The notes below the pieces were generated by a model that was given only the letters and a program-made list of their open reading frames with translations, ran no database searches and was not told the DNA's origin. From positions 141,922-205,921 of the forward strand of contig JAUCDD010000019.1 in the NCBI GenBank assembly GCA_034675505.1: DNA of 64,000 nt, read 5' to 3'. This stretch comes from Melaminivora sp034675505. GTDB lineage: Bacteria > Pseudomonadota > Gammaproteobacteria > Burkholderiales > Burkholderiaceae_C. The translations under genes were made by a program, and so were the position numbers. Positions 36,240-44,307 of the stretch are shown here, one piece after another (the first letter of the stretch is position 1; every line of letters starts with the position of its first letter).

Positions 36240-36295
36240 GCTATTGAATAGATAGCTGAACCCCGGCATCTGGCGCCGGCATCGGGGGCAAAAGG
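36240..36295 (+). repeat. Family-1 dispersed repeat, copy 6
   Basis: GCTATTGAATAGATAGCTG, then CCCCGGCATCTGGCGCCGGC and GGGGGCAAAAGG. Lies between modA and modB, 1 bp upstream of the modB start codon, so its hairpin would occlude the modB leader. Confidence 0.65.
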
Positions 36296-36341
36296 CTGGA
36301 AATGCTGCCCGCCGGGCCCTCAGGGGGCTTGCGCGCCTGGC

Positions 36342-37112
36342 TCACGGCGAGTAGCCAAAGGCCTGGATCACGGCGCGTGCCTTGGCGCCGCGCAGGTACT
36401 GCACCAGCGCGGCCGCAGCCGCGTTGCCCCCGGCGGTCTTGAGCACGATGGCGTCCTGGCGGATCGGCTCGTGCAGCGCCGCCGGCACCACCCAGGCCGA
36501 GCCTTCGCGCAGCGCGCCGTCCTCGGTGATCTGCGACAGCGCGACAAAGCCCAGCTCGGCGTTGCCCGAAGCGGCGAACTGGTAGGCCTGGCCGATGTTC
36601 TCGCCCTGCACCACGCGCGGCTGCACCTGCGCGGCCAGGCCCAGGCGCTGCAGCGCCTGCATCGCCGCCTGGCCGTAGGGTGCCAGGCGGGGGTTGGCGA
36701 TGGCGATGTGCTTCCAGTCGCTGCGGGCCAGCACCTTGCCTTCGGCGTCCACGTAGCCGGGCTGCCTGCTCCAGAGCGCCAGCCGGCCGATGGCGTAGGT
36801 GAACTGCGTGGCGCCATCGCCCAGGCCCTCGCGCGCGATCCTGGCGGGGGTGGCCTCGTCCGCCGCCAGCAGCACCTGGAACGGGGCACCGTTGGCGATC
36901 TGCGCATAGAACTTGCCCGTGGCGCCGAACGACAGCGTTGCCTTGTGGCCCGTGTCGGCCTCGAACAGGCGCGCGATCTGCTGCATGGGCGCAGTGAAGT
37001 TGGAAGCCACCGCTACGCTGACCTCGGCGGCGTGCGCCGGCGCCAGGCCCAGCCACAGGCCCAGCGCGGCGGACAGGGAAGCGGCGGCGGCGCGCCAGGT
37101 GGGGCGGAGCAT
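36342..37112 (-). CDS. modA: Molybdate-binding periplasmic protein
   Basis: About 256 residues from the ATG at 37112, which has GAGGA upstream; an ATG at 37130 is in frame but lies inside the ModE-type box. Signal peptide MLRPTWRAAAASLSAALGLW ... APAHA (cleavage near 29). Mature protein begins AEVSVAVASNFTAPMQQIAR; LSFGATGKFYAQIANGAPFQ, LLAADEATPARIAREGLGD and NIGQAYQFAASGNAELGFVA are ModA family blocks, including the serine/threonine oxyanion contacts (ATGKF). Delivers molybdate (or tungstate) to ModBC. Confidence 0.94.
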   Translation of the reverse strand: MLRPTWRAAAASLSAALGLWLGLAPAHAAEVSVAVASNFTAPMQQIARLFEADTGHKATLSFGATGKFYAQIANGAPFQVLLAADEATPARIAREGLGDGATQFTYAIGRLALWSRQPGYVDAEGKVLARSDWKHIAIANPRLAPYGQAAMQALQRLGLAAQVQPRVVQGENIGQAYQFAASGNAELGFVALSQITEDGALREGSAWVVPAALHEPIRQDAIVLKTAGGNAAAAALVQYLRGAKARAVIQAFGYSP

Positions 37113-37117
37113 GCAGT

Positions 37118-37146
37118 CCTCGCTATTCATAATTGGAATAGCGAGG
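37118..37146. promoter_or_regulatory. ModE-type operator upstream of modA
   Basis: Perfect inverted repeat CCTCGCTATTC-ATAATTG-GAATAGCGAGG. The CG-TAT...ATA-CG layout fits the known ModE box architecture. It lies between divergent modABC and modE, so molybdate-loaded ModE should repress uptake and possibly its own gene. Confidence 0.8.
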
Positions 37147-37177
37147 CAGTATAGCGGCGTGCGGGCATGATGGCGCC

Positions 37178-37981
37178 ATGACCACAGCACGCGCACGCAG
37201 CGCCGCCATCTTCGATGCGCTGGGCCACGGGCCGGCCGACCGGCGCCTGGCCATCCTGCGCGAGATCGGCGCCGCGGGCTCCATCTCGCAGGCCGCGCGC
37301 AGCGTGGGCGTGAGCTACAAGGCCGCCTGGCAGGCGCTGGACACCCTGACCAACCTGGCCGGGGTGGCGCTGGTCGAGCGCGTGGTGGGCGGCGCTGGCG
37401 GCGGCGGCGCACGCCTGACGCCGGCGGCGCAGGACCTGCTGGACGCAGCGCAAGCCCTGCACGCCGCGCGCGCCCGGCTGGCCGGGCAGCTGCCGCCGGG
37501 CGGCGGCGCGCAAGCCGCCACCGCGCTGCGCCTGGCGGTGCAGACCAGCATGCGCAACCAGTGGCCCTGCTGCGTGCAGGCCCTGCAGGCCAGCGGCCCG
37601 GTGGTGCGGGTGCTGCTGCGCGGGCACGCCCCCGAGCCGCCCGGCCCGGGCGCCGGCAATGCCTTCGCCCTGTGGGCCCGCATCACGCGCGAGAGCTGCG
37701 AGCTGCTGGCGCTGCGCGAGGGTTCGGCCGTGCAGGCGCTGTGCAAGGCGACTTCGGTGCGGGTGGCCGCGGCCGCGCAAGGCGGCGCCCCGCAGCCCAA
37801 CCTGTGGACGGGCCGCGCCACGCGCGTGGCCCGGGGCGCGCTGGGCGACGAGGTCGCGGCGCAGGCGGCGGGTGTGCAGATGGTGGGCTTTGCGCCGCCC
37901 GCATCGCGCCTGCGGGCCGGCTCGCGGGTGCTGCTGCAGGTGGAGGAATCGGCCGTGGCCCTGATGCTGCTCCCCGCCTGA
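37178..37981 (+). CDS. modE: Molybdate-responsive transcriptional regulator
   Basis: 267 residues. N-terminal winged helix-turn-helix (RLAILREIGAAGSISQAARS, VGVSYKAAWQALDTLTNLAG) and two C-terminal MOP/TOBE modules that bind molybdate (TALRLAVQTSMRNQWPCCVQ; the usual TSARNQ signature reads TSMRNQ; second module QPNLWTGRATRVARGALGDE and LRAGSRVLLQVEESAVALML). Divergent from modABC and separated by the ModE box. Acts in the cytoplasm as a dimeric repressor when molybdate is plentiful. Confidence 0.93.
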   Translation: MTTARARSAAIFDALGHGPADRRLAILREIGAAGSISQAARSVGVSYKAAWQALDTLTNLAGVALVERVVGGAGGGGARLTPAAQDLLDAAQALHAARARLAGQLPPGGGAQAATALRLAVQTSMRNQWPCCVQALQASGPVVRVLLRGHAPEPPGPGAGNAFALWARITRESCELLALREGSAVQALCKATSVRVAAAAQGGAPQPNLWTGRATRVARGALGDEVAAQAAGVQMVGFAPPASRLRAGSRVLLQVEESAVALMLLPA

Positions 37982-38137
37982 GGCGCCTGGCCGGGGCACA
38001 CCGCGCCAGCACGTAGGCGTTTATACATAGGCACTAGTCCCAGTGCGGCCCGCAATTTGGCGCCGTTACGATGCGCTGCAACAACCCACGGAGACAAGGG
38101 CAGTGCCGCGCCCATGCGCGGCGCTCGCCTGTTGGCA

Positions 38138-38908
38138 ATGAGCGACGTCATACTGGAAACATCCCACCTCACCAAGGAATTCAAGGGCTTCACGGCCGTG
38201 AGCGACGTGAGCCTGGCCGTGCGCCGCGGTTCCATCCACGCGCTGATCGGGCCCAATGGCGCAGGCAAGACGACGTGCTTCAACCTGCTGACCAAATTCC
38301 TGGTGCCCACGTCGGGCACCATCCGCTTCAACGGCGTGGACATCACGGGCGAGCAGCCGGCGCAGATTGCCCGGCGCGGCGTGATCCGCTCGTTCCAGAT
38401 CTCGGCCGTGTTCCCCAACCTGACGCTGCTGGAGAACGTGCGCATGGGCCTGCAGCGCAAGCTGGGCACGTCCTACCACTTCTGGCGCAGCGAAAAAAGC
38501 CTGCACCAGCTCGATGCCCGCGCCCGCGAGCTATTGGCCGAGGTGGGCCTGGAGGAAATGGCCGACGAACTGACGGTGAACCTGCCCTACGGCCGCAAGC
38601 GCGCCCTGGAGATCGCCACCACGCTGGCCATGGAGCCCGAGCTGATGCTGCTGGACGAGCCCACCCAGGGCATGGGCCACGAGGACGTGGACCGCGTGAC
38701 ACAGCTCATCAAGAAGGTGTCTGCAGGCCGCACCATCCTCATGGTCGAACACAACATGAAGGTCATCTCGACGATTGCCGACCGCATCACGGTGCTGCAG
38801 CGCGGCGCGGTGCTGGCCGAGGGGCCGTCCGAGGAAGTCTCGAACAATCCGCAGGTGATGGAAGCCTACATGGGCACGACGGACGGTCAACTCGAGGGAG
38901 CACACTGA
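38138..38908 (+). CDS. LivG-type ABC transporter ATP-binding protein
   Basis: 256 residues from the ATG at 38138 (MSDVILETSHLTKEFKGFTA). Walker A IGPNGAGKTTCFNLLTKFLV, LivG-type signature NLPYGRKRALEIATTLAMEP, Walker B LMLLDEPTQGMGHEDV, switch LMVEHNMKVISTIADR. First gene of the second Liv-type operon (livG-livF-two binding proteins-livH-livM), one base before livF. The 156-bp region upstream of it contains no gene and should hold the operon promoter, but I see no convincing box pair. Confidence 0.92.
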   Translation: MSDVILETSHLTKEFKGFTAVSDVSLAVRRGSIHALIGPNGAGKTTCFNLLTKFLVPTSGTIRFNGVDITGEQPAQIARRGVIRSFQISAVFPNLTLLENVRMGLQRKLGTSYHFWRSEKSLHQLDARARELLAEVGLEEMADELTVNLPYGRKRALEIATTLAMEPELMLLDEPTQGMGHEDVDRVTQLIKKVSAGRTILMVEHNMKVISTIADRITVLQRGAVLAEGPSEEVSNNPQVMEAYMGTTDGQLEGAH

Positions 38909-38909
38909 C

Positions 38910-39620
38910 ATGTCCGCTCCTGCACTGGAAATCAAGGGCCTGCAGGCCTGGTATGGCGAGTCCCACGTCCTGCACGGCGTGGACATGGTGGTGCAGCCCG
39001 GCGAGGTCGTCACGCTGCTGGGGCGCAACGGGGCAGGGCGCACGTCCACCCTGCGCGCCATCATGGGCCTGACGGGCGCGCGGCGCGGCTCGGTGCGCAT
39101 CGACGGCACCGAGACCATCGCCATGGCCACGCACCGCATCGCCCACCTGGGCGTGGGCTATTGCCCCGAGGAGCGCGGCATCTTCTCCAGCCTGTCGTGC
39201 GAGGAGAACCTGCTGCTGCCGCCCACGCTCAAGACCGGCATGGCGGGCATGTCCGTCGATGAAATCTACGCCATGTTCCCCAACCTGGCCGAACGCAGGA
39301 ACAGCCAGGGCACGCGCCTGTCCGGCGGCGAGCAGCAGATGCTGGCGGTGGCGCGCATCCTGCGCACGGGCGCCAAGCTGCTGCTGCTCGATGAAATCTC
39401 CGAAGGCCTGGCGCCGGTCATCGTGCAGGCGCTGGCGCGCATGATCACCATGCTGCGCGAGAAGGGCTACACGGTCGTCATGGTCGAGCAGAACTTCCGC
39501 TTCGCCGCCCCCCTGGCCGACCGCTTCTACGTGATGGAGCACGGCCGCATGGTCGAGCACTTCGCCGCTGCGCAGCTGCAGGACAAGATGCCTGTGCTCA
39601 ACCAGCTGCTGGGCGTCTGA
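38910..39620 (+). CDS. LivF-type ABC transporter ATP-binding protein with Walker A Lys-to-Arg change
   Basis: 236 residues. Walker A reads LLGRNGAGRTSTLRAI (about 36-51): the invariant lysine is Arg44 (codon CGC at 39039). The rest is intact: signature RLSGGEQQMLAVARILRTG, Walker B LLLLDEISEGLAP with its glutamate, and VVMVEQNFRFAAPLADRFYV. The Arg substitution is known to occur in some LivF-like proteins of betaproteobacteria as far as I recall, so this may be lineage-typical; reduced ATPase at this site is possible and the LivG partner site would then dominate. Confidence 0.92.
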   Translation: MSAPALEIKGLQAWYGESHVLHGVDMVVQPGEVVTLLGRNGAGRTSTLRAIMGLTGARRGSVRIDGTETIAMATHRIAHLGVGYCPEERGIFSSLSCEENLLLPPTLKTGMAGMSVDEIYAMFPNLAERRNSQGTRLSGGEQQMLAVARILRTGAKLLLLDEISEGLAPVIVQALARMITMLREKGYTVVMVEQNFRFAAPLADRFYVMEHGRMVEHFAAAQLQDKMPVLNQLLGV

Positions 39621-39694
39621 GGCGGGCGCGGCCACCCCCTGCCGCCCCCTTGCGCACCCCGACATTTTCCTAACGACGACAAGGAGAGAACGCC

Positions 39695-40897
39695 ATGAAA
39701 CACCGCCTCAAGAGCACCGCGGCCCTGCTCGCCGCCGCCGGCCTGTCACTGCTTGCCGTGCAGGCGCACGCACAGGACAAGGTCAAGATCGGCTTCATCA
39801 CCGACATGTCCAGCCTGTACGCCGACGTGGAGGGCAAGAACGGTGCCATGGCGATCCAGATGGCGATCGACGACTTCGGCGGCAAGGTGCTGGGCAAGCC
39901 CATCGAGCTGCTCACCGCCGACCACCAGAACAAGGCCGACATCGCCGCCAGCAAGGCGCGCGAGTGGATCGACACGCAGGGCCTGACCATGCTGTTCGGC
40001 GGCACCAACTCCAGCACGGCGCTGGCGCAGGCAAAGATCGCTGCCGAGAAAAAGCGCGTGTTCATCACCAGCGGCGCGGGCTCCTCGGCGCTGACCAACG
40101 AGCAGTGCACGCCCTACACCGTGCACTACGCCTACGACACCGTGGCGCTGGCCAAGGGCACCGGCAGCGCGGTGGTCAAAAGCGGCGGCAAGACCTGGTT
40201 CTTCCTCACGGCCGACTACGCCTTCGGCCAGGCGCTGGAGGCCGACACCGCCAAGGTGGTGAAGGAAAACGGCGGCACCGTGGTCGGCAGCGTCAAGCAC
40301 CCGATCAACGTCTCCGACTTCTCCTCGTTCCTCTTGCAGGCGCAGAACTCCAAGGCCCAGATCCTGGCGCTGGCCAATGCGGGCGGCGACACCATCAACG
40401 CCATCAAGGCGGCCAAGGAATTCGGCATCAACAAGACCATGAAGATGGCCGGCCTGCTGGTGTTCATCACCGACATCCACAGCCTGGGCCTGAAGAACAC
40501 CGAGGGCCTGCTGCTGACCACCAGCTGGGACTGGAACCTGAACGACCAGACGCGCGCCTTCGGCAAGAAATTCTTCGAGAAAGCCAAGCGCATGCCCACC
40601 GACATCCAGGCAGCGGACTACTCGGCCACCATGAACTACCTGAAGGCCGTGCAGGCCGCCGGCACCACCGATGCCGACAAGGTCATGGAAAAGCTGAAGT
40701 CCACGCCCATCGACGACTTCTACGCCAAGGGCCACATCCGCGCCGACGGCCGCTTCGTGCACGACATGTACCTGGTGCAGGTGAAGTCGCCGGCCGAATC
40801 CAAGCAGCCCTGGGACTACTACAAGGTCGTCGCCAAGCTGCCCGGCGACCAGGTGTACACCACCAAGGCCGAGAGCAAGTGCGAGCTGTGGAAGTAA
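39695..40897 (+). CDS. Liv-type ABC substrate-binding protein 1
   Basis: 400 residues, periplasmic. AAGGAGAG lies 7 nt before the ATG. Signal peptide STAALLAAAGLSLLAVQAHA, mature protein DKVKIGFITDMSSLYADVEG. Blocks MAIDDFGGKVLGKPIELLTA, KADIAASKAREWIDTQGLTM, FFLTADYAFGQALEADTAKV and LALANAGGDTINAIKAAKEF define a LivJ-like subfamily. Nearly the same protein is encoded by the next gene, so the two arose by tandem duplication. Ligand unknown. Confidence 0.92.
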   Translation: MKHRLKSTAALLAAAGLSLLAVQAHAQDKVKIGFITDMSSLYADVEGKNGAMAIQMAIDDFGGKVLGKPIELLTADHQNKADIAASKAREWIDTQGLTMLFGGTNSSTALAQAKIAAEKKRVFITSGAGSSALTNEQCTPYTVHYAYDTVALAKGTGSAVVKSGGKTWFFLTADYAFGQALEADTAKVVKENGGTVVGSVKHPINVSDFSSFLLQAQNSKAQILALANAGGDTINAIKAAKEFGINKTMKMAGLLVFITDIHSLGLKNTEGLLLTTSWDWNLNDQTRAFGKKFFEKAKRMPTDIQAADYSATMNYLKAVQAAGTTDADKVMEKLKSTPIDDFYAKGHIRADGRFVHDMYLVQVKSPAESKQPWDYYKVVAKLPGDQVYTTKAESKCELWK

Positions 40898-40977
40898 CGC
40901 TGCGCTGACACACCCGCCCGCACCGCGCCCGCGCGGGCGGGCCTGACCCCCTACCAAGACATCCTGGAGACACAAGC

Positions 40978-42171
40978 ATGAACATGAAACTCACCGCACT
41001 GGCTTTGACCCTGGCCGCAGCCGGACTGGCCACGGGCGCGCACGCGCAGGACAAGGTCCGGATCGGCTACATCAGCGACATGTCCAGCCTGTATGCCGAC
41101 CTGGAAGGCAAGGGCGGCGCCACCGCCATCCAGATGGCCATCGACGACTTCGGCGGCAAGGTGCTGGGCAAGCCCATCGAGCTGCTCACGGTGGACCACC
41201 AGAACAAGGCCGACATCGCCGCCAGCAAGGCGCGCGAGTGGATCGACACGCAGAACCTGACGATGATCTTCAGCGGCACCAACTCCGGCACGGCGCTGGC
41301 GCTGGCCAAGGTCGCCGAGGAGAAGAAGCGCGTCATGATCAACAACGGCGCGGGCAGCTCCGCGCTGACCAACGAGGCCTGCACGCCTTACTCCATCCAC
41401 TACGCCTACGACACCGTGGCGCTGGCCAAGGGCGCAGCCGGCGCCATCGTGGACAACGGCGGCAAGAGCTGGTTCTTCCTGACGGCCGACTACGCCTTCG
41501 GCCACGCGATGGAGGCGGACGCCTCCGCCGTCGTCAAGGCCAAGGGCGGCACGGTGGTGAATGCCGTGCGCCACCCGCTGAATGCGTCGGACTTCTCGTC
41601 CTTCCTGCTGCAGGCGCAGAACTCCAAGGCCCAGGTGCTGGCGCTGGCCAACGCCGGCGGCGACACCATCAACGCCATCAAGGCGGCCAAGGAGTTCGGC
41701 ATCGACAAGACCATGAAGGTCGCCCCGCTGCTGGTCTTCTACAGCGACATCCACAGCCTGGGCCTGAAGAACACCGCCGGCATGCAGTTCGTCACCAGCT
41801 GGTACTGGGACATGGACGACGCCTCGCGCAAGTTCGCAGACGCCTACATGAAGAAGACCAACCGCCGCCCCACCGAGATCCAGGCCGCCGACTACTCGGC
41901 CACCATGAACTACCTGAAGGCCGTGCAGGCCGCCGGCACCGTGGACGCCGACAAGGTCATGGAAACCTGGCGCGGCATGAAGATGGACGACTTCTTCGCC
42001 AAGGGCCAGATCCGTGCCGATGGCAGCTACATCCACGACATGTACCTGGTGCAGGTCAAGGAGCCCAAGGAATCCAAGGGCACCTGGGACTACTACAAGA
42101 TCGTCAAGAAGCTGCCCGGCGACCAGGTGTTCACCACCAAGGCCGAGAGCAAGTGCGCGCTGTGGAAATGA
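40978..42171 (+). CDS. Liv-type ABC substrate-binding protein 2 (tandem paralogue)
   Basis: 397 residues. GGAGA precedes the ATG. Signal peptide MNMKLTALALTLAAAGLATG ending AHAQ, mature protein DKVRIGYISDMSSLYADLEG. Long stretches are identical to the preceding gene (FSSFLLQAQNSKAQ, LANAGGDTINAIKAAKEFGI, IQAADYSATMNYLKAVQAAG), while residues around the ligand cleft differ (TNSSTALAQAK versus TNSGTALALAK; TSWDWNLNDQTR versus TSWYWDMDDASR). The differences suggest a related but distinct ligand sharing one permease pair. Confidence 0.92.
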   Translation: MNMKLTALALTLAAAGLATGAHAQDKVRIGYISDMSSLYADLEGKGGATAIQMAIDDFGGKVLGKPIELLTVDHQNKADIAASKAREWIDTQNLTMIFSGTNSGTALALAKVAEEKKRVMINNGAGSSALTNEACTPYSIHYAYDTVALAKGAAGAIVDNGGKSWFFLTADYAFGHAMEADASAVVKAKGGTVVNAVRHPLNASDFSSFLLQAQNSKAQVLALANAGGDTINAIKAAKEFGIDKTMKVAPLLVFYSDIHSLGLKNTAGMQFVTSWYWDMDDASRKFADAYMKKTNRRPTEIQAADYSATMNYLKAVQAAGTVDADKVMETWRGMKMDDFFAKGQIRADGSYIHDMYLVQVKEPKESKGTWDYYKIVKKLPGDQVFTTKAESKCALWK

Positions 42172-42224
42172 CGCATCCGCGCCTCTGATCTGAGCGTCCC
42201 CTCCCACCGCAATCGCTTTTTCCC

Positions 42225-43109
42225 ATGGCAATCTTCGGTATCTCCATGCCGGCCCTCATGAGCCAGCTCCTGCTGGGGCTGGTCAATGGTTCGTTCTACG
42301 CCATCCTCAGCCTGGGCCTGGCCGTGATCTTCGGCCTGCTCAACGTGATCAACTTCGCGCATGGTGCGCTGTTCATGCTGGGGGCACTGACCACCTGGAT
42401 GGCCATGAACTATCTGGGCGTCAACTACTGGGTGATGCTGATTGCGGCGCCTTTGGTGGTGGGGGCGTTCGGCGTGCTCATCGAGCGCCTGCTGCTGCGC
42501 TGGATCTACAAGCTCGACCACCTGTACGGCCTGCTGCTCACCCTGGGCCTGACGCTGCTGATCGAGGGCGTGTTCCGCTCCATCTACGGCGTCTCGGGCC
42601 TGGGCTACGACACGCCCGAACTGCTGGAGGGCGCGACCAACCTGGGCTTCATGATCCTGCCCAACTACCGCGCCTGGGTGGTGCTGGCCTCCATCGTGGT
42701 GTGCATAGGCACCTGGTACGTGATCGAGAAGACCAAGCTGGGCGCCTACCTGCGCGCCGGCACCGAGAACCCGCGCCTGGTCGAGGCCTTCGGCGTGAAC
42801 GTGCCCGTCATGATCACGCTGACCTACGCCTTCGGTGCGGCACTGGCGGCGTTTGCCGGCGTGCTGGCCGCGCCGGTCTACCAGGTCACGCCGCTGATGG
42901 GACAGAACCTCATCATCGTGGTGTTCGCCGTGGTGGTGATCGGCGGCATGGGCTCCATCATGGGCTCCATCCTCACCGGCCTGGGGCTGGGGATCATCGA
43001 GGGTTTCACCAAGGTGTTCTACCCGGAAGCCTCCTCCACCGTGGTGTTCGTCATCATGGCCATCGTCCTGCTCATCCGCCCCGCCGGCCTGTTCGGCAAA
43101 GAAAAGTGA
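42225..43109 (+). CDS. LivH-type ABC transporter permease
   Basis: 294 residues. Family blocks: LLLGLVNGSFYAILSLGLAV, NVINFAHGALFMLGALTTWM, LIERLLLRWIYKLDHLYGLL, YLRAGTENPRLVEAFGVNVP (cytoplasmic loop), AALAAFAGVLAAPVYQVTPL and VVVIGGMGSIMGSILTGL. Integral membrane subunit of the second transporter, 20 bp before the LivM-type gene. Confidence 0.94.
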   Translation: MAIFGISMPALMSQLLLGLVNGSFYAILSLGLAVIFGLLNVINFAHGALFMLGALTTWMAMNYLGVNYWVMLIAAPLVVGAFGVLIERLLLRWIYKLDHLYGLLLTLGLTLLIEGVFRSIYGVSGLGYDTPELLEGATNLGFMILPNYRAWVVLASIVVCIGTWYVIEKTKLGAYLRAGTENPRLVEAFGVNVPVMITLTYAFGAALAAFAGVLAAPVYQVTPLMGQNLIIVVFAVVVIGGMGSIMGSILTGLGLGIIEGFTKVFYPEASSTVVFVIMAIVLLIRPAGLFGKEK

Positions 43110-43128
43110 AGCCGCCGGGGTTGTCCAC

Positions 43129-44127
43129 ATGAACGTCAAGAAATTCGCCCCCATCGGTTACGGCCTGCTGCTGCTGGGCCTGATCGCCGCGCCCTTCGTG
43201 GGCGCCTACCCGGTGTTCGTGATGAAGCTGCTGTGCTTCGCGCTGTTCGCCTCGGCCTTCAACCTGCTGCTGGGCTACACCGGCCTGCTGTCCTTCGGCC
43301 ACGCGGCCTTCCTGGGCGGCGCGGCCTACGTCACCGGCCACGCCGTGAAGGCCTGGGGCGCCACGCCCGAGCTGGGCCTGCTGGCGGGCCTGCTGAGCGG
43401 CGCGCTGCTGGGCCTGGTGATGGGCTGGTTCACCATCCGCCGCCAGGGCATCTACGCCACCATGATCACGCTGGCGCTGGCCCAGATGCTGTTCTTCGCC
43501 GCGCTGCAAATGCCCTTCACGGGCGGCGAGGACGGCCTGCAGGGCGTGCCGCGCGGCAAGCTGTTCGGTCTGATTGACCTCTCCAGCGACCTGAGCATGT
43601 ACTACGTGTGCCTGATCGTCGTGGTCGCGGCCTTCCTGCTGATCGTGCGCACCATCCACTCGCCGTTCGGCCAGGTGCTCAAGGGCATCAAGGAAAACGA
43701 GCCGCGCGCCATCTCGCTGGGCTACGACACCAACCGCTTCAAGCTGCTGGCGTTCGTCATCTCGGCGGCGCTGTCCGGCCTGGCCGGCGCGCTCAAGACC
43801 CTGGTGCTGGGCTTTGCCACGCTGTCGGACGTGCACTGGAGCGCCTCCGGCCACGTGGTGCTGATGACGCTGGTCGGCGGCATGGGGACGCTTAGCGGCC
43901 CGCTGGTCGGCTCGGCCGTGGTGGTGCTGCTGGAGAACAAGATCGGCGAGCTGGGCTCGTTCCTGGCCAGCGTCACCCGGCTGGAATGGTTCAACACCCT
44001 GGGCGAGTCGGTCACCATCGTCACCGGCCTGATCTTCGTGGTCTGCGTGCTGGCCTTCCGCCGCGGCATCATGGGCGAGCTGATCGCCTGGCTGGAGCGC
44101 CGCCGCACGGGAAGCGGAGCGCGCTGA
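43129..44127 (+). CDS. LivM-type ABC transporter permease
   Basis: 332 residues. Blocks ASAFNLLLGYTGLLSFGHAA, FTIRRQGIYATMITLALAQM, FGQVLKGIKENEPRAISLGY (cytoplasmic loop), ISAALSGLAGALKTLVLGFA and MTLVGGMGTLSGPLVGS. Last gene of the plus-strand operon; a hairpin terminator follows 35 bp after the stop codon. Confidence 0.94.
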   Translation: MNVKKFAPIGYGLLLLGLIAAPFVGAYPVFVMKLLCFALFASAFNLLLGYTGLLSFGHAAFLGGAAYVTGHAVKAWGATPELGLLAGLLSGALLGLVMGWFTIRRQGIYATMITLALAQMLFFAALQMPFTGGEDGLQGVPRGKLFGLIDLSSDLSMYYVCLIVVVAAFLLIVRTIHSPFGQVLKGIKENEPRAISLGYDTNRFKLLAFVISAALSGLAGALKTLVLGFATLSDVHWSASGHVVLMTLVGGMGTLSGPLVGSAVVVLLENKIGELGSFLASVTRLEWFNTLGESVTIVTGLIFVVCVLAFRRGIMGELIAWLERRRTGSGAR

Positions 44128-44162
44128 CGCGGGCAGACGGAAGCATCACCCGCCACAACAAC

Positions 44163-44198
44163 AGCGGCCCGGCAGCGATGTCGGGCCGCTTCCGTTTT
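44163..44198 (+). terminator. Terminator of the second Liv operon
   Basis: AGCGGCCCG-N10-CGGGCCGCT stem followed by TCCGTTTT. The T-run is shared with the first bases of a family-1 repeat copy. Confidence 0.75.
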
Positions 44199-44250
44199 GA
44201 TAGCTGACTGCGCTTGTATGACGCCGGCTGCAGCCAGTCTTGACCAGAAT
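44194..44250 (+). repeat. Family-1 dispersed repeat, copy 7
   Basis: GTTTTGATAGCTGACTGCGC, TTGTATGACGCCGGC, GCAGCCAGTCTTGACC. Its start is the same GTTTTGATAGCT as copy 2. Lies between the livM-like gene and the convergent AttH-like gene. Confidence 0.7.
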
Positions 44251-44307
44251 TGACCTGGAAGGCGGCGTGCGGGCCCGGACATCGCCGCGCCACCCGCGCG
44301 GCTGCGT

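Noticed and set aside
34470..36269. Apparent ModB-ModC fusion of about 600 codons
   Set aside because: The upstream half is the modB region read in the wrong frame; real modB and modC overlap by 4 nt with their own starts.
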